From Anaerolineales bacterium (GTDB lineage: Bacteria; Chloroflexota; Anaerolineae; Anaerolineales; E44-bin32): a stretch of DNA of 10,209 nucleotides. The stretch spans positions 1 through 10,209 of the forward strand of contig DAOVFE010000037.1 of the NCBI GenBank assembly GCA_030673085.1. Reading direction: 5' to 3'. Positions 1 to 6,010 of this stretch are shown piece after piece. The position numbers were made by a program, and so were the translations under genes. Positions within the stretch are counted from its first letter, which is position 1; each line of letters starts with the position of its first letter. Below the pieces are notes generated by a model. It was not told where the DNA came from. It made no database searches and saw nothing but the letters and a program-made list of their open reading frames with translations.

Positions 1-1
1 T

Positions 2-184
2 ATTGTCGAAGTTGAAGCGCTAGTCAGCCGTGATGGCTCAATTTTGGCGCTAGAGATCAAGCTGGCAGATGATGGCCAGGACGACGAAGGTGATGGCCAG
101 GACGACGAAGGTGATGACCAGGACGACGATGGTGACGATATGGGCGACGATGGTGACGACCTGGATGACGAAGATGATGACTAG
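2..184 (+). CDS. C-terminal end of an acidic DUF5666-like protein (5' partial)
   Basis: An open frame enters from the left edge and ends at TAG (182-184), giving the last 60 residues of a longer protein. The first about 20 residues, with the pattern VEVEALVSRDGSILALEIKL, resemble one beta-strand unit of DUF5666 domains, in which a Val-rich strand, a DGS turn and an 'A.EI' strand alternate. The rest is a tail of almost only Asp, Gly, Glu and Gln, built from five degenerate 7-residue units (DGQDDEG type, 21 bp each, 71-175). Such tails are common after DUF5666 repeats and may bind cations or stay unstructured; no function is known. The start, any signal peptide and the neighbours lie outside the window. 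The acidic frame continues past the stop (see the 179-202 repeat). The family assignment rests on one short unit and is moderate. Confidence 0.65.
   Translation: MVEVEALVSRDGSILALEIKLADDGQDDEGDGQDDEGDDQDDDGDDMGDDGDDLDDEDDD
71..175 (+). repeat. Five degenerate 21-bp tandem repeats coding an Asp/Gly-rich tail
   Basis: Units at 71-91, 92-112, 113-133, 134-154 and 155-175 encode DGQDDEG, DGQDDEG, DDQDDDG, DDMGDDG and DDLDDED. The first two are identical at the DNA level, and the copies drift towards the stop codon. The pattern points to in-frame expansion of the acidic tail by slippage. Confidence 0.85.
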
Positions 185-202
185 GATGACGACTAGGATG
201 AC
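179..202 (+). repeat. Perfect 12-bp tandem duplication carrying the TAG stop
   Basis: GACTAGGATGAC occurs twice back to back (179-190, 191-202), so the frame of the acidic protein meets two amber codons four codons apart (182-184, 194-196). Beyond them the same frame stays open and strongly acidic to TAA at 290-292. One stop mutation followed by tandem duplication explains both ambers. Two other genes here also end in TAG, so codon reassignment is unlikely. Confidence 0.8.
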
Positions 203-358
203 GATGAAATAAGAGATGATTCCGACGGCGATGAGGATTATGACAGCGAAGAATACGCAATAGAGCAAACAATGGTTTTAGAGACAGCGTAAACTGTGAC
301 AATTAAATAAAGAGGACGATTAAATCGACAAAGAAATGGCAACATCCTCATTGGCGCA

Positions 359-430
359 TCTCGTCATTCCGGCGGATGGCCCTGAGCTTCCTCTTCCAAA
401 GTGAATCTGCCGCTCATCCGCCAATCGAGA
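359..430. repeat. Long bulged inverted repeat
   Basis: GGCGGATG (371-378) pairs exactly with CATCCGCC (415-422). The stem extends outward through ATT/AAT (366-368, 423-425) and TCTCG/CGAGA (359-363, 426-430), with 2-nt bulges at 364-365 and 369-370. That gives 16 base pairs around a 36-nt loop. It may be a MITE-like fragment, a dispersed repeat or a structured RNA; the sequence alone does not decide. Confidence 0.6.
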
Positions 431-509
431 AATCCTGCTCGAGGCTTGCGGTTTGTAAGAATTAGGCAAGTTCTTGGAGTTAATTGTTAGGCCGGGGGTT
501 GCCTTTATG

Positions 510-597
510 GGAAAAAGCCAGAATACCCCGCAGCTTGCTGTGGGGATGAATGGCAAGCGGGGGTTTGGGGGCTGCCGCCTCCATATTGGCTTTTTCC
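510..597. repeat. 11-bp inverted repeat enclosing the first REP-like hairpin
   Basis: GGAAAAAGCCA (510-520) is the exact reverse complement of TGGCTTTTTCC (587-597). The pair encloses the 526-545 palindrome, so a branched folded structure is possible. It supports the idea that 510-633 is one compound repeat element rather than two chance hairpins. Confidence 0.6.
526..545. repeat. REP-like palindrome, copy 1
   Basis: CCCCGCAG-CTTG-CTGTGGGG forms an 8-bp stem, with one G-T pair, closed by a CTTG tetraloop. It differs at one base from the copy at 608-627. Palindromes of this kind occur dispersed in many bacterial genomes, often near IS200/IS605-type (TnpA_REP) transposases; that link is background knowledge, and no transposase is present here. 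Confidence 0.75.
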
Positions 598-600
598 TTA

Positions 601-633
601 GAAGATGCCCCGCAGCTTGCTGCGGGGTTCTTC
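601..633. repeat. REP-like palindrome, copy 2, with extended stem
   Basis: The core CCCCGCAG-CTTG-CTGCGGGG (608-627) is a perfect 8-bp stem with a CTTG loop. Flanking GAAGA (601-605) pairs with TCTTC (629-633) across a small internal loop, lengthening the stem to 13 bp. The core repeats copy 1, which starts 82 bases upstream in the same orientation. No T-run follows directly, so a terminator role is less likely than a dispersed repeat. Confidence 0.75.
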
Positions 634-909
634 ACTTTTAGGCGATCGAATGATTTTTTTAGTCTCCGAAGTATTTGCATCGTGACTACCCGTCTGCTTA
701 AAAAGAACTTATCCGAATCGTGCCCAGTTCTCGGCCTTATATAGAAAGCCCAGCCTGCGGCCATATATGTTGTTAAACCATTGTTGGGGTATTAAAGAAT
801 CTGTGATTCAGATCTGTTACGATGGTTGCTTTTCGGCTGAGAAGTCGGTTCCCTTGCCGAGCCGATATACGGGAAATACATATCTTTCGTGATTTAGATA
901 ATTACGAGA

Positions 910-1809
910 CTATTGAGCGGGGCTGCGTAATGAATCATCAAAGAAGGCGATGATTCTTTGAATCAGCTCATCCAACACTGGATTGCGCACTTCCGCATGA
1001 GTCGCTCCCTGAACCAACCACATACGCTTGGGATCTTTAGCTGCTGCGAACAGGTGCATGGCTTGATTCTCTGTGATTCGTTTATCCTCACCGCCGTATA
1101 CCAGCAGCAGCGCTCGGGGAGAAATTTGTGCGATCACATCTTGGGGGCGGATCTCGCCGCGGGCAAATCCCTTTCGGAGCTCCGATAATTTCATAGCTAA
1201 ATCAAGAAATGGCTTTGGCATGATCGCTGGGCGATTGGTTTCCCACACTTCTTGCATTGAATTGTAGGGGGAGGCGGCAACGACCGCGCCAATAAGCGGG
1301 TTGCGCGCTGCGCTCAGGATAATAGAGACCGCCCCTGCGGAATGACCAATTGCCCCAATACGGTGGATGCCTTTGTCTTGGTAGAGATAGCGCACCGCAG
1401 CATCCACATCTTTGCTCTCAAGCGCACCATACGTGAATCCAAAGCGGTTTCCATCGCTAAGACCATGCCCGCGATAGCTAAAAAGGAGTACGCTGTAACC
1501 TGCTTTGTGTAGGGGGATGACCAGAGAAATACCGGAGCGCAGATCGTGAGATGTGGCGGGCGCATATAATATCGCCGGCGCATCCGAATCTGCTGCCGGG
1601 AAAAACCAGCCCCTTAAGGTTAATCCATCCGGCGTCGGGAAGGAAGCCGCTTCATAAGCAATGCCTAAATCATTTGCTGAGGGAATGGCTTTTTTAGGAA
1701 AGATTGGCGCCTTTGTCGCCACCAATTCGCCGAGTACCGAACCGCCTACCGAGAATACTGAAAGACCGAAGATAACGCTAGAAGCAATCTGAAAACCATT
1801 TAATGACAT
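910..1809 (-). CDS. Membrane-anchored alpha/beta hydrolase
   Basis: The 299-residue protein has the serine-hydrolase fold. The nucleophile elbow is GHSAG (residues 155-159, Ser157), the likely acid is Asp242 in 'VYGGEDKRI', and the likely base is His271 in 'GATHAE'. The segment SYRGHG (111-116) lies where this group (YqkD/Bem46-like) forms its oxyanion region. A hydrophobic stretch at about residues 7-28 should anchor or export the enzyme. It probably hydrolyses an ester or amide, but the substrate cannot be told. The ATG at 1809 is supported by GGAAGG (complement of 1815-1820) five bases upstream; the stop is TAG. It is transcribed alone, away from the transporter genes, so there is no reason to tie it to sugar uptake. 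The length and all three catalytic positions look intact. Confidence 0.9.
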   Translation of the reverse strand: MSLNGFQIASSVIFGLSVFSVGGSVLGELVATKAPIFPKKAIPSANDLGIAYEAASFPTPDGLTLRGWFFPAADSDAPAILYAPATSHDLRSGISLVIPLHKAGYSVLLFSYRGHGLSDGNRFGFTYGALESKDVDAAVRYLYQDKGIHRIGAIGHSAGAVSIILSAARNPLIGAVVAASPYNSMQEVWETNRPAIMPKPFLDLAMKLSELRKGFARGEIRPQDVIAQISPRALLLVYGGEDKRITENQAMHLFAAAKDPKRMWLVQGATHAEVRNPVLDELIQRIIAFFDDSLRSPAQ

Positions 1810-1911
1810 ACCAACCTTCCAATATTAAGCAAACCATTCTCAGACCATAAAATGAGAGTAGAGATACCATTAGATGATCTTGTGTGTAACCAGCCAGTTT
1901 TAATAAACGGA

Positions 1912-1928
1912 GTGGGCATTATGCCCAC
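1912..1928. repeat. Perfect 17-bp palindrome upstream of the hydrolase
   Basis: GTGGGCAT-T-ATGCCCAC is an exact inverted repeat around a single base, about 100 bases upstream of the hydrolase start. It could be a protein-binding site or one copy of a dispersed hairpin repeat. No second copy is present in the window. Confidence 0.65.
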
Positions 1929-2037
1929 AATCATGTACCTAGTCTACCAAACGACATTGAAAGACATCAAGGTGAAAGAAGCGGTTTTAATGCAATATTA
2001 ATACTTGGCATGGGTGTAGATCGATTTGCATTGGATG

Positions 2038-2053
2038 GAGATGAGATCATCTC
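2038..2053. repeat. 7-bp inverted repeat with 2-base centre
   Basis: GAGATGA-GA-TCATCTC is an exact inverted repeat. It lies between two minus-strand genes with no promoter recognised next to it, so its role is open. Confidence 0.5.
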
Positions 2054-2155
2054 GCTAAATACCGACCGGCCGGCGAAGCGAGGTGAGTTCAAGCCTTAAT
2101 GCAGCGGGCGGATTTGCGACAGAGTGACAGTGTGACAAAATATCTAGAGATCGTA

Positions 2156-2350
2156 TTATTGCTCGGACTCGGGTTTAAGCTGTCCGCTTATAATTATCCA
2201 GGCGCATACCGCACCTAAAGGTATCCATCCAAGAAGACCTAAATAGCTGACACATATCCAATTTCGCACTTCTTCGTTCTGCGGCGTTTCATTAAGAACT
2301 GGCATAGTTAGATCACTTGGAAGTTGAATCCAAGGATCTAAAAAGCCCAT
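2156..2350 (-). CDS. Possible small single-pass membrane protein (hypothetical)
   Basis: A 64-residue frame starts at ATG (2350) and ends at TAA. The N-terminal half is polar. A hydrophobic segment at about residues 34-56 ('YLGLLGWIPLGAVCAWIIIS') is followed by a charged end (KPESEQ), which is the layout of a one-pass membrane protein. No family is recognised. An in-frame stop lies four codons upstream of the ATG, so no longer form exists, and no ribosome binding site is visible before it. It runs divergently from the lacI promoter, which starts about 35 bases away. It may be a real small gene, a remnant, or chance. Confidence 0.35.
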   Translation of the reverse strand: MGFLDPWIQLPSDLTMPVLNETPQNEEVRNWICVSYLGLLGWIPLGAVCAWIIISGQLKPESEQ

Positions 2351-2384
2351 TTTTACAGACTAAATAACAGTTGAATGAACTAGC

Positions 2385-2413
2385 TTGACAGAAAAGCTTT
2401 TTAACTATATTAT
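2385..2413 (+). promoter_or_regulatory. Sigma-70-type promoter of the LacI regulator and transporter genes
   Basis: TTGACA (2385-2390) is a perfect -35 box. After a 17-base spacer comes TATTAT (2408-2413), a -10 box with one mismatch. Transcription should begin near 2419-2421, giving a leader of about 170 bases before the TTG start at 2593. It is the best promoter match in the window and precedes the whole five-gene set. Confidence 0.75.
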
Positions 2414-2423
2414 GATATATAGG

Positions 2424-2463
2424 ATTACCTAATTACATTATTACCTTATTAACATATTAATAG
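2424..2463 (+). repeat. Five degenerate 8-bp tandem repeats (ATTA-led) just after the promoter
   Basis: ATTACCTA, ATTACATT, ATTACCTT, ATTAACAT and ATTAATAG follow one another without gaps, so ATTA recurs at exactly 8-base steps (2424, 2432, 2440, 2448, 2456). The block begins about 4 bases after the expected transcription start. It could be a multi-site operator, an AT-rich unwinding segment or a slippage-prone tract; the function is inferred only from position. Confidence 0.6.
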
Positions 2464-2580
2464 CTGGTTTTAGTAGCTAGCATTGCGTTTATCTCCGTGT
2501 CATCTGTTCTACAGGATGATTGATTTGTCTACTGCGTTTCATGCATGGCGTCGCGCATTGCGCCTTCTCTTTCACTTAAC

Positions 2581-2586
2581 AAAGGA
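2581..2586 (+). promoter_or_regulatory. Ribosome binding site that fixes the lacI-type gene at TTG 2593
   Basis: AAAGGA lies six bases before TTG (2593-2595). The in-frame ATG at 2545 has no such site, and the residues between it and 2593 do not match the LacI family, whose proteins begin right before the 'VTIRDVA' helix. Confidence 0.75.
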
Positions 2587-2592
2587 TATTTC

Positions 2593-3660
2593 TTGTCCGT
2601 TACGATAAGAGATGTTGCTAACAGGCTAGGACTTTCGATAACCACCGTATCGCGTGCGCTTGCCGGCTATGATGACGTTTCCCAGCCCACCCGCAAGTTA
2701 ATCCTGAAGACGGTGGAGCAGATGGGCTATTTTCCCAACGCCTTTGCCCAGCGGCTCCGCAAACAATGCACCGATACAATCGGCTTCGTAATTCCAACCT
2801 ATGGGAACCGATTCGCTGATCCCTTCTTTGTCGAGCTTCTGTCCGGAATCAGTAATGAGGCCGCCCTGAATAAATTAGATTTATTAGTCTTAACATGTGC
2901 CCCTGACCATGATGGATTAGAAGTGTATAAACGAATGGTGCAAGAGCGAAGGGTGGATGGCATGTTGGTGGTGCGCACCCTCAAGGCTGATGCACGCATA
3001 TTGTACTTGCTGGATCAGGACTTTCCTTTCGTGGCTTTTGGCCGTACCCGAAGTGAAATCGATTTTTGCTACTTGGATGTGGATGGCACTCTTGCTATCT
3101 ATGAGGTAGTTCGACATCTGATTAAGCTTGGTCGTCGCCGTATTGCCATCATCCTTCCACCAAATAATTTGATGTTCACATACTACAGGCAATTGGGATT
3201 CAGAAAAGGTCTGATGGAGGCAGACCTTCCCTTTGAGCAAAGGCACGTGATCTATGGAGATCTCACTGAGCAAAGCGGATATGATGCCACACTAGCTTTA
3301 CTAAATTTGGATAAGCCTCCAGATGCCATTGTTACTTGCAACGATCTGATGGCAGTGGGGGCAATAAACGCCGCTCAAGAGCTGGGCTTGACGGTCGGGG
3401 TTGATGTTGGCATTACTGGATTCGATGATATTCCTCTGGCGGATCATATCAACCCGCCTTTGACAACAGTTCGGCAGCCCATATATGAGATTGGACAACG
3501 CATCTGTAGGATGTTGATCCGCCTATTACATGGGGAGGCGCTTGAGGAGCGCCATGTGATTTTGAAACCTACGCTAGTGGTTCGAGAATCGTGTGGGGCT
3601 GCAATCCAAAAAGGTATTAGGAAAGGAGGTTCCGGGCGTTTAATCGAAATAAACAAGTGA
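2593..3660 (+). CDS. LacI-family transcriptional regulator of the sugar transporter
   Basis: From the TTG start the protein has 355 residues, the usual size for this family. Residues 3-25 form the DNA-binding helix-turn-helix, with 'TTVSRALAG' as the recognition helix, followed by the third helix and the hinge ('NAFAQRLRKQ') that inserts into the operator. From 'DTIGFVIP' onward comes a type-I periplasmic-binding-protein effector domain with typical features such as 'RRVDGMLV', 'AIVTCNDLMAVGAI' and 'ITGFDDIPLADHINPPLTTV'. It most likely represses the transporter genes until the imported sugar or a derivative binds. It is first in the transcript, 55 bases before the binding-protein gene, so it probably controls its own synthesis. 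A strong ribosome-binding-like sequence (AAAGGAGGT, 3622-3630) lies inside its 3' end with no nearby start codon. No clear palindromic operator with central CG was found. Confidence 0.92.
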   Translation: MSVTIRDVANRLGLSITTVSRALAGYDDVSQPTRKLILKTVEQMGYFPNAFAQRLRKQCTDTIGFVIPTYGNRFADPFFVELLSGISNEAALNKLDLLVLTCAPDHDGLEVYKRMVQERRVDGMLVVRTLKADARILYLLDQDFPFVAFGRTRSEIDFCYLDVDGTLAIYEVVRHLIKLGRRRIAIILPPNNLMFTYYRQLGFRKGLMEADLPFEQRHVIYGDLTEQSGYDATLALLNLDKPPDAIVTCNDLMAVGAINAAQELGLTVGVDVGITGFDDIPLADHINPPLTTVRQPIYEIGQRICRMLIRLLHGEALEERHVILKPTLVVRESCGAAIQKGIRKGGSGRLIEINK

Positions 3661-3669
3661 AATCCTACC

Positions 3670-3696
3670 GTTAAAGACTAATTAGGTTCTTTTAAC
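3670..3696 (+). promoter_or_regulatory. Hairpin between the regulator and binding-protein genes
   Basis: GTTAAAGA (3670-3677) pairs with TCTTT-T-AAC (3688-3696, one bulged T) around the loop CTAATTAGGT. It ends five bases before the AGGAGG ribosome binding site (3701-3706). It could influence translation of the binding protein or be a DNA operator; its inner CTAATTAG is itself an 8-bp palindrome and overlaps the motif shared with two other leaders. Confidence 0.45.
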
Positions 3697-3715
3697 CACC
3701 AGGAGGAGATACGAA

Positions 3716-5086
3716 ATGAAGAAGTTCATAGGCATACTTATGCTTGGCGCCATTCTGATGGGCCTTCTAGCGGCATGCGCGCCGAAGACAGTCATTGAGA
3801 CCGTTGAGGTGCCAGTGACCGTCGAAGTAGGAGTCAAGGAGACAGAGATTGTAGAGGTCCCGGCTGAGGAGCTTGATTACGGCCTTGTTACCTTCATCTC
3901 CACACAGGGAGTGCCAATAGAGGAAGCCGAGGCGATGCGAGGCGTCGTCCTGAAAGATTTCCCTGGTCAAGTGGAGTTCATCGGATCGGAGTACGAGAAC
4001 TTTGAAGACACAATACTCGCCGAGGTGCAAGCAGGTTCGGGCTCATTAGATGTGTTAGGCGCACTGTATGGTCAGTATCCAACTTTGTTGGATGCAGGCG
4101 CACTGCAGGACGTCGGCCCCCTAATGGCGAAATTGAGTGATCGGGGCATCCCCGATGCCGTTGTTGAACTTGGCAAACTGGGCACTGATACGCAATACTA
4201 CATCCCATGGATGCAAGCCACTTACATCGCCGCATACAATAAGAAAGCACTGGATTACATTCCTACGGGTGCTGACCCTGAAGCTCTGACCTGGCAGCAG
4301 TTCAGTGATTGGGGCAAGAACATCTATGAGGCTACCGGCGATAAGAAACTTGGCTTCCCCGTAAATGGGTTATTGCATCGCTTCTTGGAGGGCTACATCT
4401 ATCCGTCCTACACGGGTGGGATGGTGACAACCTTCAAGAGCCCTGAGGCGGTAGAGATGTGGGAGTTCATCATAGATATGTGGCAATACGTCAACCCACA
4501 ATCGATGGTCTACGGCTACATGCAGGAACCCCTGATGGCAGATGAAGTCTGGGTAACATGGGACCACACCGCCCGCTTGATCGATGCCTTCAAGAACCAG
4601 CCCAACGACTTCGTGGCGATCCCGGCGCCTTCTGGGCCTATGGGACTGGGCTACATGCCGGTCGCAGTTGGCCTAGCTATACCGGTGACCGCACCTAATC
4701 AGGAAGGAGCCGAGGAGCTCATTAGTTACATGACGCTACCCGAAACGCAGATCTCCGTATTGCGCGAGGTTGGTTTCTTCCCAGCAGTCGACGTCGAATA
4801 TCCCGGCTACATCCCTCAAGGGATTCGCATGGAAGGTGAAGCAGTGGCTTTGCAAGCGGCTGCAGCTAATGCCGTTCCAGCAATGCTGCCGGTTGGCCTG
4901 GGTCCGCGCGGTGGTGAGATCAATAAGGTCTACCGCGATGCCTTTGATCGTATCGTCATCAATGGCGAGGATATCAGCACAGTGCTGGCAGAAGAGGCTG
5001 TGATTCTACAAGCACTGATGGACGAGACAGGTGCTCCATGCTGGCCACCTGACGCGCCCAGCGTAGGTGCCTGCCAGGTTAAGTAA
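3716..5086 (+). CDS. Lipoprotein sugar-binding protein of the ABC transporter (SBP family 1)
   Basis: This 456-residue protein starts with a lipoprotein signal: a KK pair, a hydrophobic core and the lipobox LAAC, with Cys21 to be lipidated. It should sit outside the membrane and hand a sugar or sugar derivative to the permeases. After Cys21 comes a spacer of alternating Val/Glu/Pro ('TVIETVEVPVTVEV'), a style common in Chloroflexota binding proteins. The rest fits CUT1 family-1 binding proteins: 'LDVLGALYGQYPTLLDAGAL', 'YYIPWMQATYIAAYNKKAL', 'LTWQQFSDWGKNIYEATGD' and 'MPVAVGLAIPVTAPNQEGAE'. Cys442 and Cys453 near the end could form a disulphide. AGGAGG nine bases before the ATG is the best ribosome binding site in the window, in keeping with high expression. 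The substrate is not deducible. Confidence 0.93.
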   Translation: MKKFIGILMLGAILMGLLAACAPKTVIETVEVPVTVEVGVKETEIVEVPAEELDYGLVTFISTQGVPIEEAEAMRGVVLKDFPGQVEFIGSEYENFEDTILAEVQAGSGSLDVLGALYGQYPTLLDAGALQDVGPLMAKLSDRGIPDAVVELGKLGTDTQYYIPWMQATYIAAYNKKALDYIPTGADPEALTWQQFSDWGKNIYEATGDKKLGFPVNGLLHRFLEGYIYPSYTGGMVTTFKSPEAVEMWEFIIDMWQYVNPQSMVYGYMQEPLMADEVWVTWDHTARLIDAFKNQPNDFVAIPAPSGPMGLGYMPVAVGLAIPVTAPNQEGAEELISYMTLPETQISVLREVGFFPAVDVEYPGYIPQGIRMEGEAVALQAAAANAVPAMLPVGLGPRGGEINKVYRDAFDRIVINGEDISTVLAEEAVILQALMDETGAPCWPPDAPSVGACQVK

Positions 5087-5102
5087 TAGAAACCCGCGTA
5101 TT

Positions 5103-5134
5103 GAATAGGGGAGGTTTAGAAGCCTCCCCTATTC
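5103..5134 (+). terminator. Strong stem-loop between binding-protein and permease genes
   Basis: GAATAGGGGAGG (5103-5114) pairs perfectly with CCTCCCCTATTC (5123-5134) over an 8-base loop. Only 'TTAAAA' follows, not a T-run, so full termination is unlikely. Such stems between the first and second genes of sugar transporter operons commonly stop 3' decay or cause partial termination, which keeps the binding protein more abundant than the permeases. Confidence 0.8.
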
Positions 5135-5155
5135 TTAAAATAGGGATAAATCTAT

Positions 5156-6010
5156 ATGAATCCAAAACGGATGAAATTGGAACCTTACCTACTTTTGCTG
5201 CCCTCGACTATCTATCTCGTACTTTTCTTCGCCTGGCCGATGATTCAGGCTTTCAGTTTGGCTTTTCAGACCGATGATGGGCAATTAACGCTGTCTCATA
5301 TACAGCGTATGTTGAATGATGCAGCATTCTCGGAAGCGATTTTAACCACCATCAAATTCATCATACTCATCATTCCGATCCAATTCATACTAGCGTTGGT
5401 CATGGCGCTTCTGATGATGGAACACCTGCGAGGGTCTAATTTTTTAGTTTACATCTATGCCATTCCTCTAGCTGTTTCAGACCTAGCTGCCGGCATCATC
5501 TGGTTCTCCATCTTTACCGAGCGTGGTTATCTTAATTCCTTTTTAAGCGCCTTGGGGTTAATTGATAAGCCCTTTATTTTCCTGAACTATACAACCCCCT
5601 GGCCGATTGTGGCCGTTGTCCTAGCAGAGGTATGGCGGGCTACTTCAATTGTGTTTGTCATCCTGGTAGCCGGATTGCAGTCCATTCCTCGCGATTACAC
5701 CGAAGCCGCAGAGGTCTTCGGGGCCAATTATTTAGCACGAATCCGGCATGTAATACTACCGATGTTAAAGCCTAGCATCCAGGTGGCGTTGATACTCCGA
5801 ACTCTCTTGGCCGTCCAGGTTTTCGCTGTAGTACTTGCCCTTGCCGGTAGGGGAGTGAAAGTATTGGCGGCAGAGGCCTATCGCTGGCATGGCGAGTACC
5901 GCAATCCTCATATGGCTGCGGCCTACGCGATGTTCATCTTGGCCATCTCATTGATCACGGCCTTATTTTATCTGCGTGCGTTGAGGAGTACGGAGCAGAG
6001 TGTACTATGA
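5156..6010 (+). CDS. ABC sugar transporter permease, MalF/UgpA type
   Basis: The 284-residue inner-membrane protein has about six membrane segments (near residues 12-33, 62-88, 95-118, 150-172, 207-229 and 254-274). The EAA loop that docks on the ATPase is clear: E183-A-A, G189, then 'VILP' at 199-202. Its short length and the N-terminal pattern 'LLLLPSTIYLVLFFAWPMI' match UgpA/LacF-type permeases, which lack the large extra loop of E. coli MalF. AGGGA (5142-5146) nine bases upstream supports the ATG. It forms the channel as a heterodimer with the product of the next gene, with which it overlaps by ATGA. The stem-loop at 5103-5134 separates it from the binding-protein gene. Confidence 0.92.
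   Translation: MNPKRMKLEPYLLLLPSTIYLVLFFAWPMIQAFSLAFQTDDGQLTLSHIQRMLNDAAFSEAILTTIKFIILIIPIQFILALVMALLMMEHLRGSNFLVYIYAIPLAVSDLAAGIIWFSIFTERGYLNSFLSALGLIDKPFIFLNYTTPWPIVAVVLAEVWRATSIVFVILVAGLQSIPRDYTEAAEVFGANYLARIRHVILPMLKPSIQVALILRTLLAVQVFAVVLALAGRGVKVLAAEAYRWHGEYRNPHMAAAYAMFILAISLITALFYLRALRSTEQSVL

Larger units (their letters stand above)
185..909. other. Non-coding stretch rich in inverted repeats
   Basis: No convincing gene lies between the acidic protein and the hydrolase. The first 108 bases are the former extension of the acidic frame. Positions 359-633 hold a cluster of hairpins, listed separately. From 634 to 909 there are only weak structures: GAATC/GATTC at 797-801 and 805-809, and TCGGCT/AGCCGA at 833-838 and 860-865. 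The second pair lies downstream of the minus-strand hydrolase but has no T-run, so it is not a clear terminator. Short open frames here are translations of the palindromes. Confidence 0.6.
1810..2155. other. Intergenic stretch with short palindromes, no supported gene
   Basis: This gap holds the upstream region of the minus-strand hydrolase, two perfect short palindromes (1912-1928, 2038-2053) and three imperfect 8-bp direct repeats of the form GTGACA at 2116-2139. A 29-codon plus-strand frame (2010-2099) has protein-like composition but no ribosome binding site, so it is not called. No clear promoter for the hydrolase could be fixed. Confidence 0.5.

Noticed and set aside
71..202. CRISPR-like repeats
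   Set aside because: The units are contiguous in-frame coding repeats without unique spacers.
50..268. A minus-strand frame coding a very hydrophobic Ile/Val-rich peptide, and a His/Arg-rich one in another frame
   Set aside because: Both are the antisense readings of the GAT/GAC-rich acidic repeat; the plus-strand frame enters from outside the window and matches DUF5666-like sequence.
480..764. Minus-strand and plus-strand frames over the hairpin region (with 'NPAASCG' and 'HSKLRG' stretches)
   Set aside because: These stretches are translations of the REP-like palindrome itself, which yields the same false peptides wherever the repeat occurs.
2010..2099. 29-codon plus-strand frame with protein-like composition
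   Set aside because: It has no ribosome binding site and no recognised family. It could be a gene remnant, but this cannot be supported.
2545..2592. ATG at 2545 as start of the LacI-family gene
   Set aside because: It has no ribosome binding site, and the extra 16 residues do not belong to the family; TTG 2593 has AAAGGA at six bases and places the helix at the normal position.
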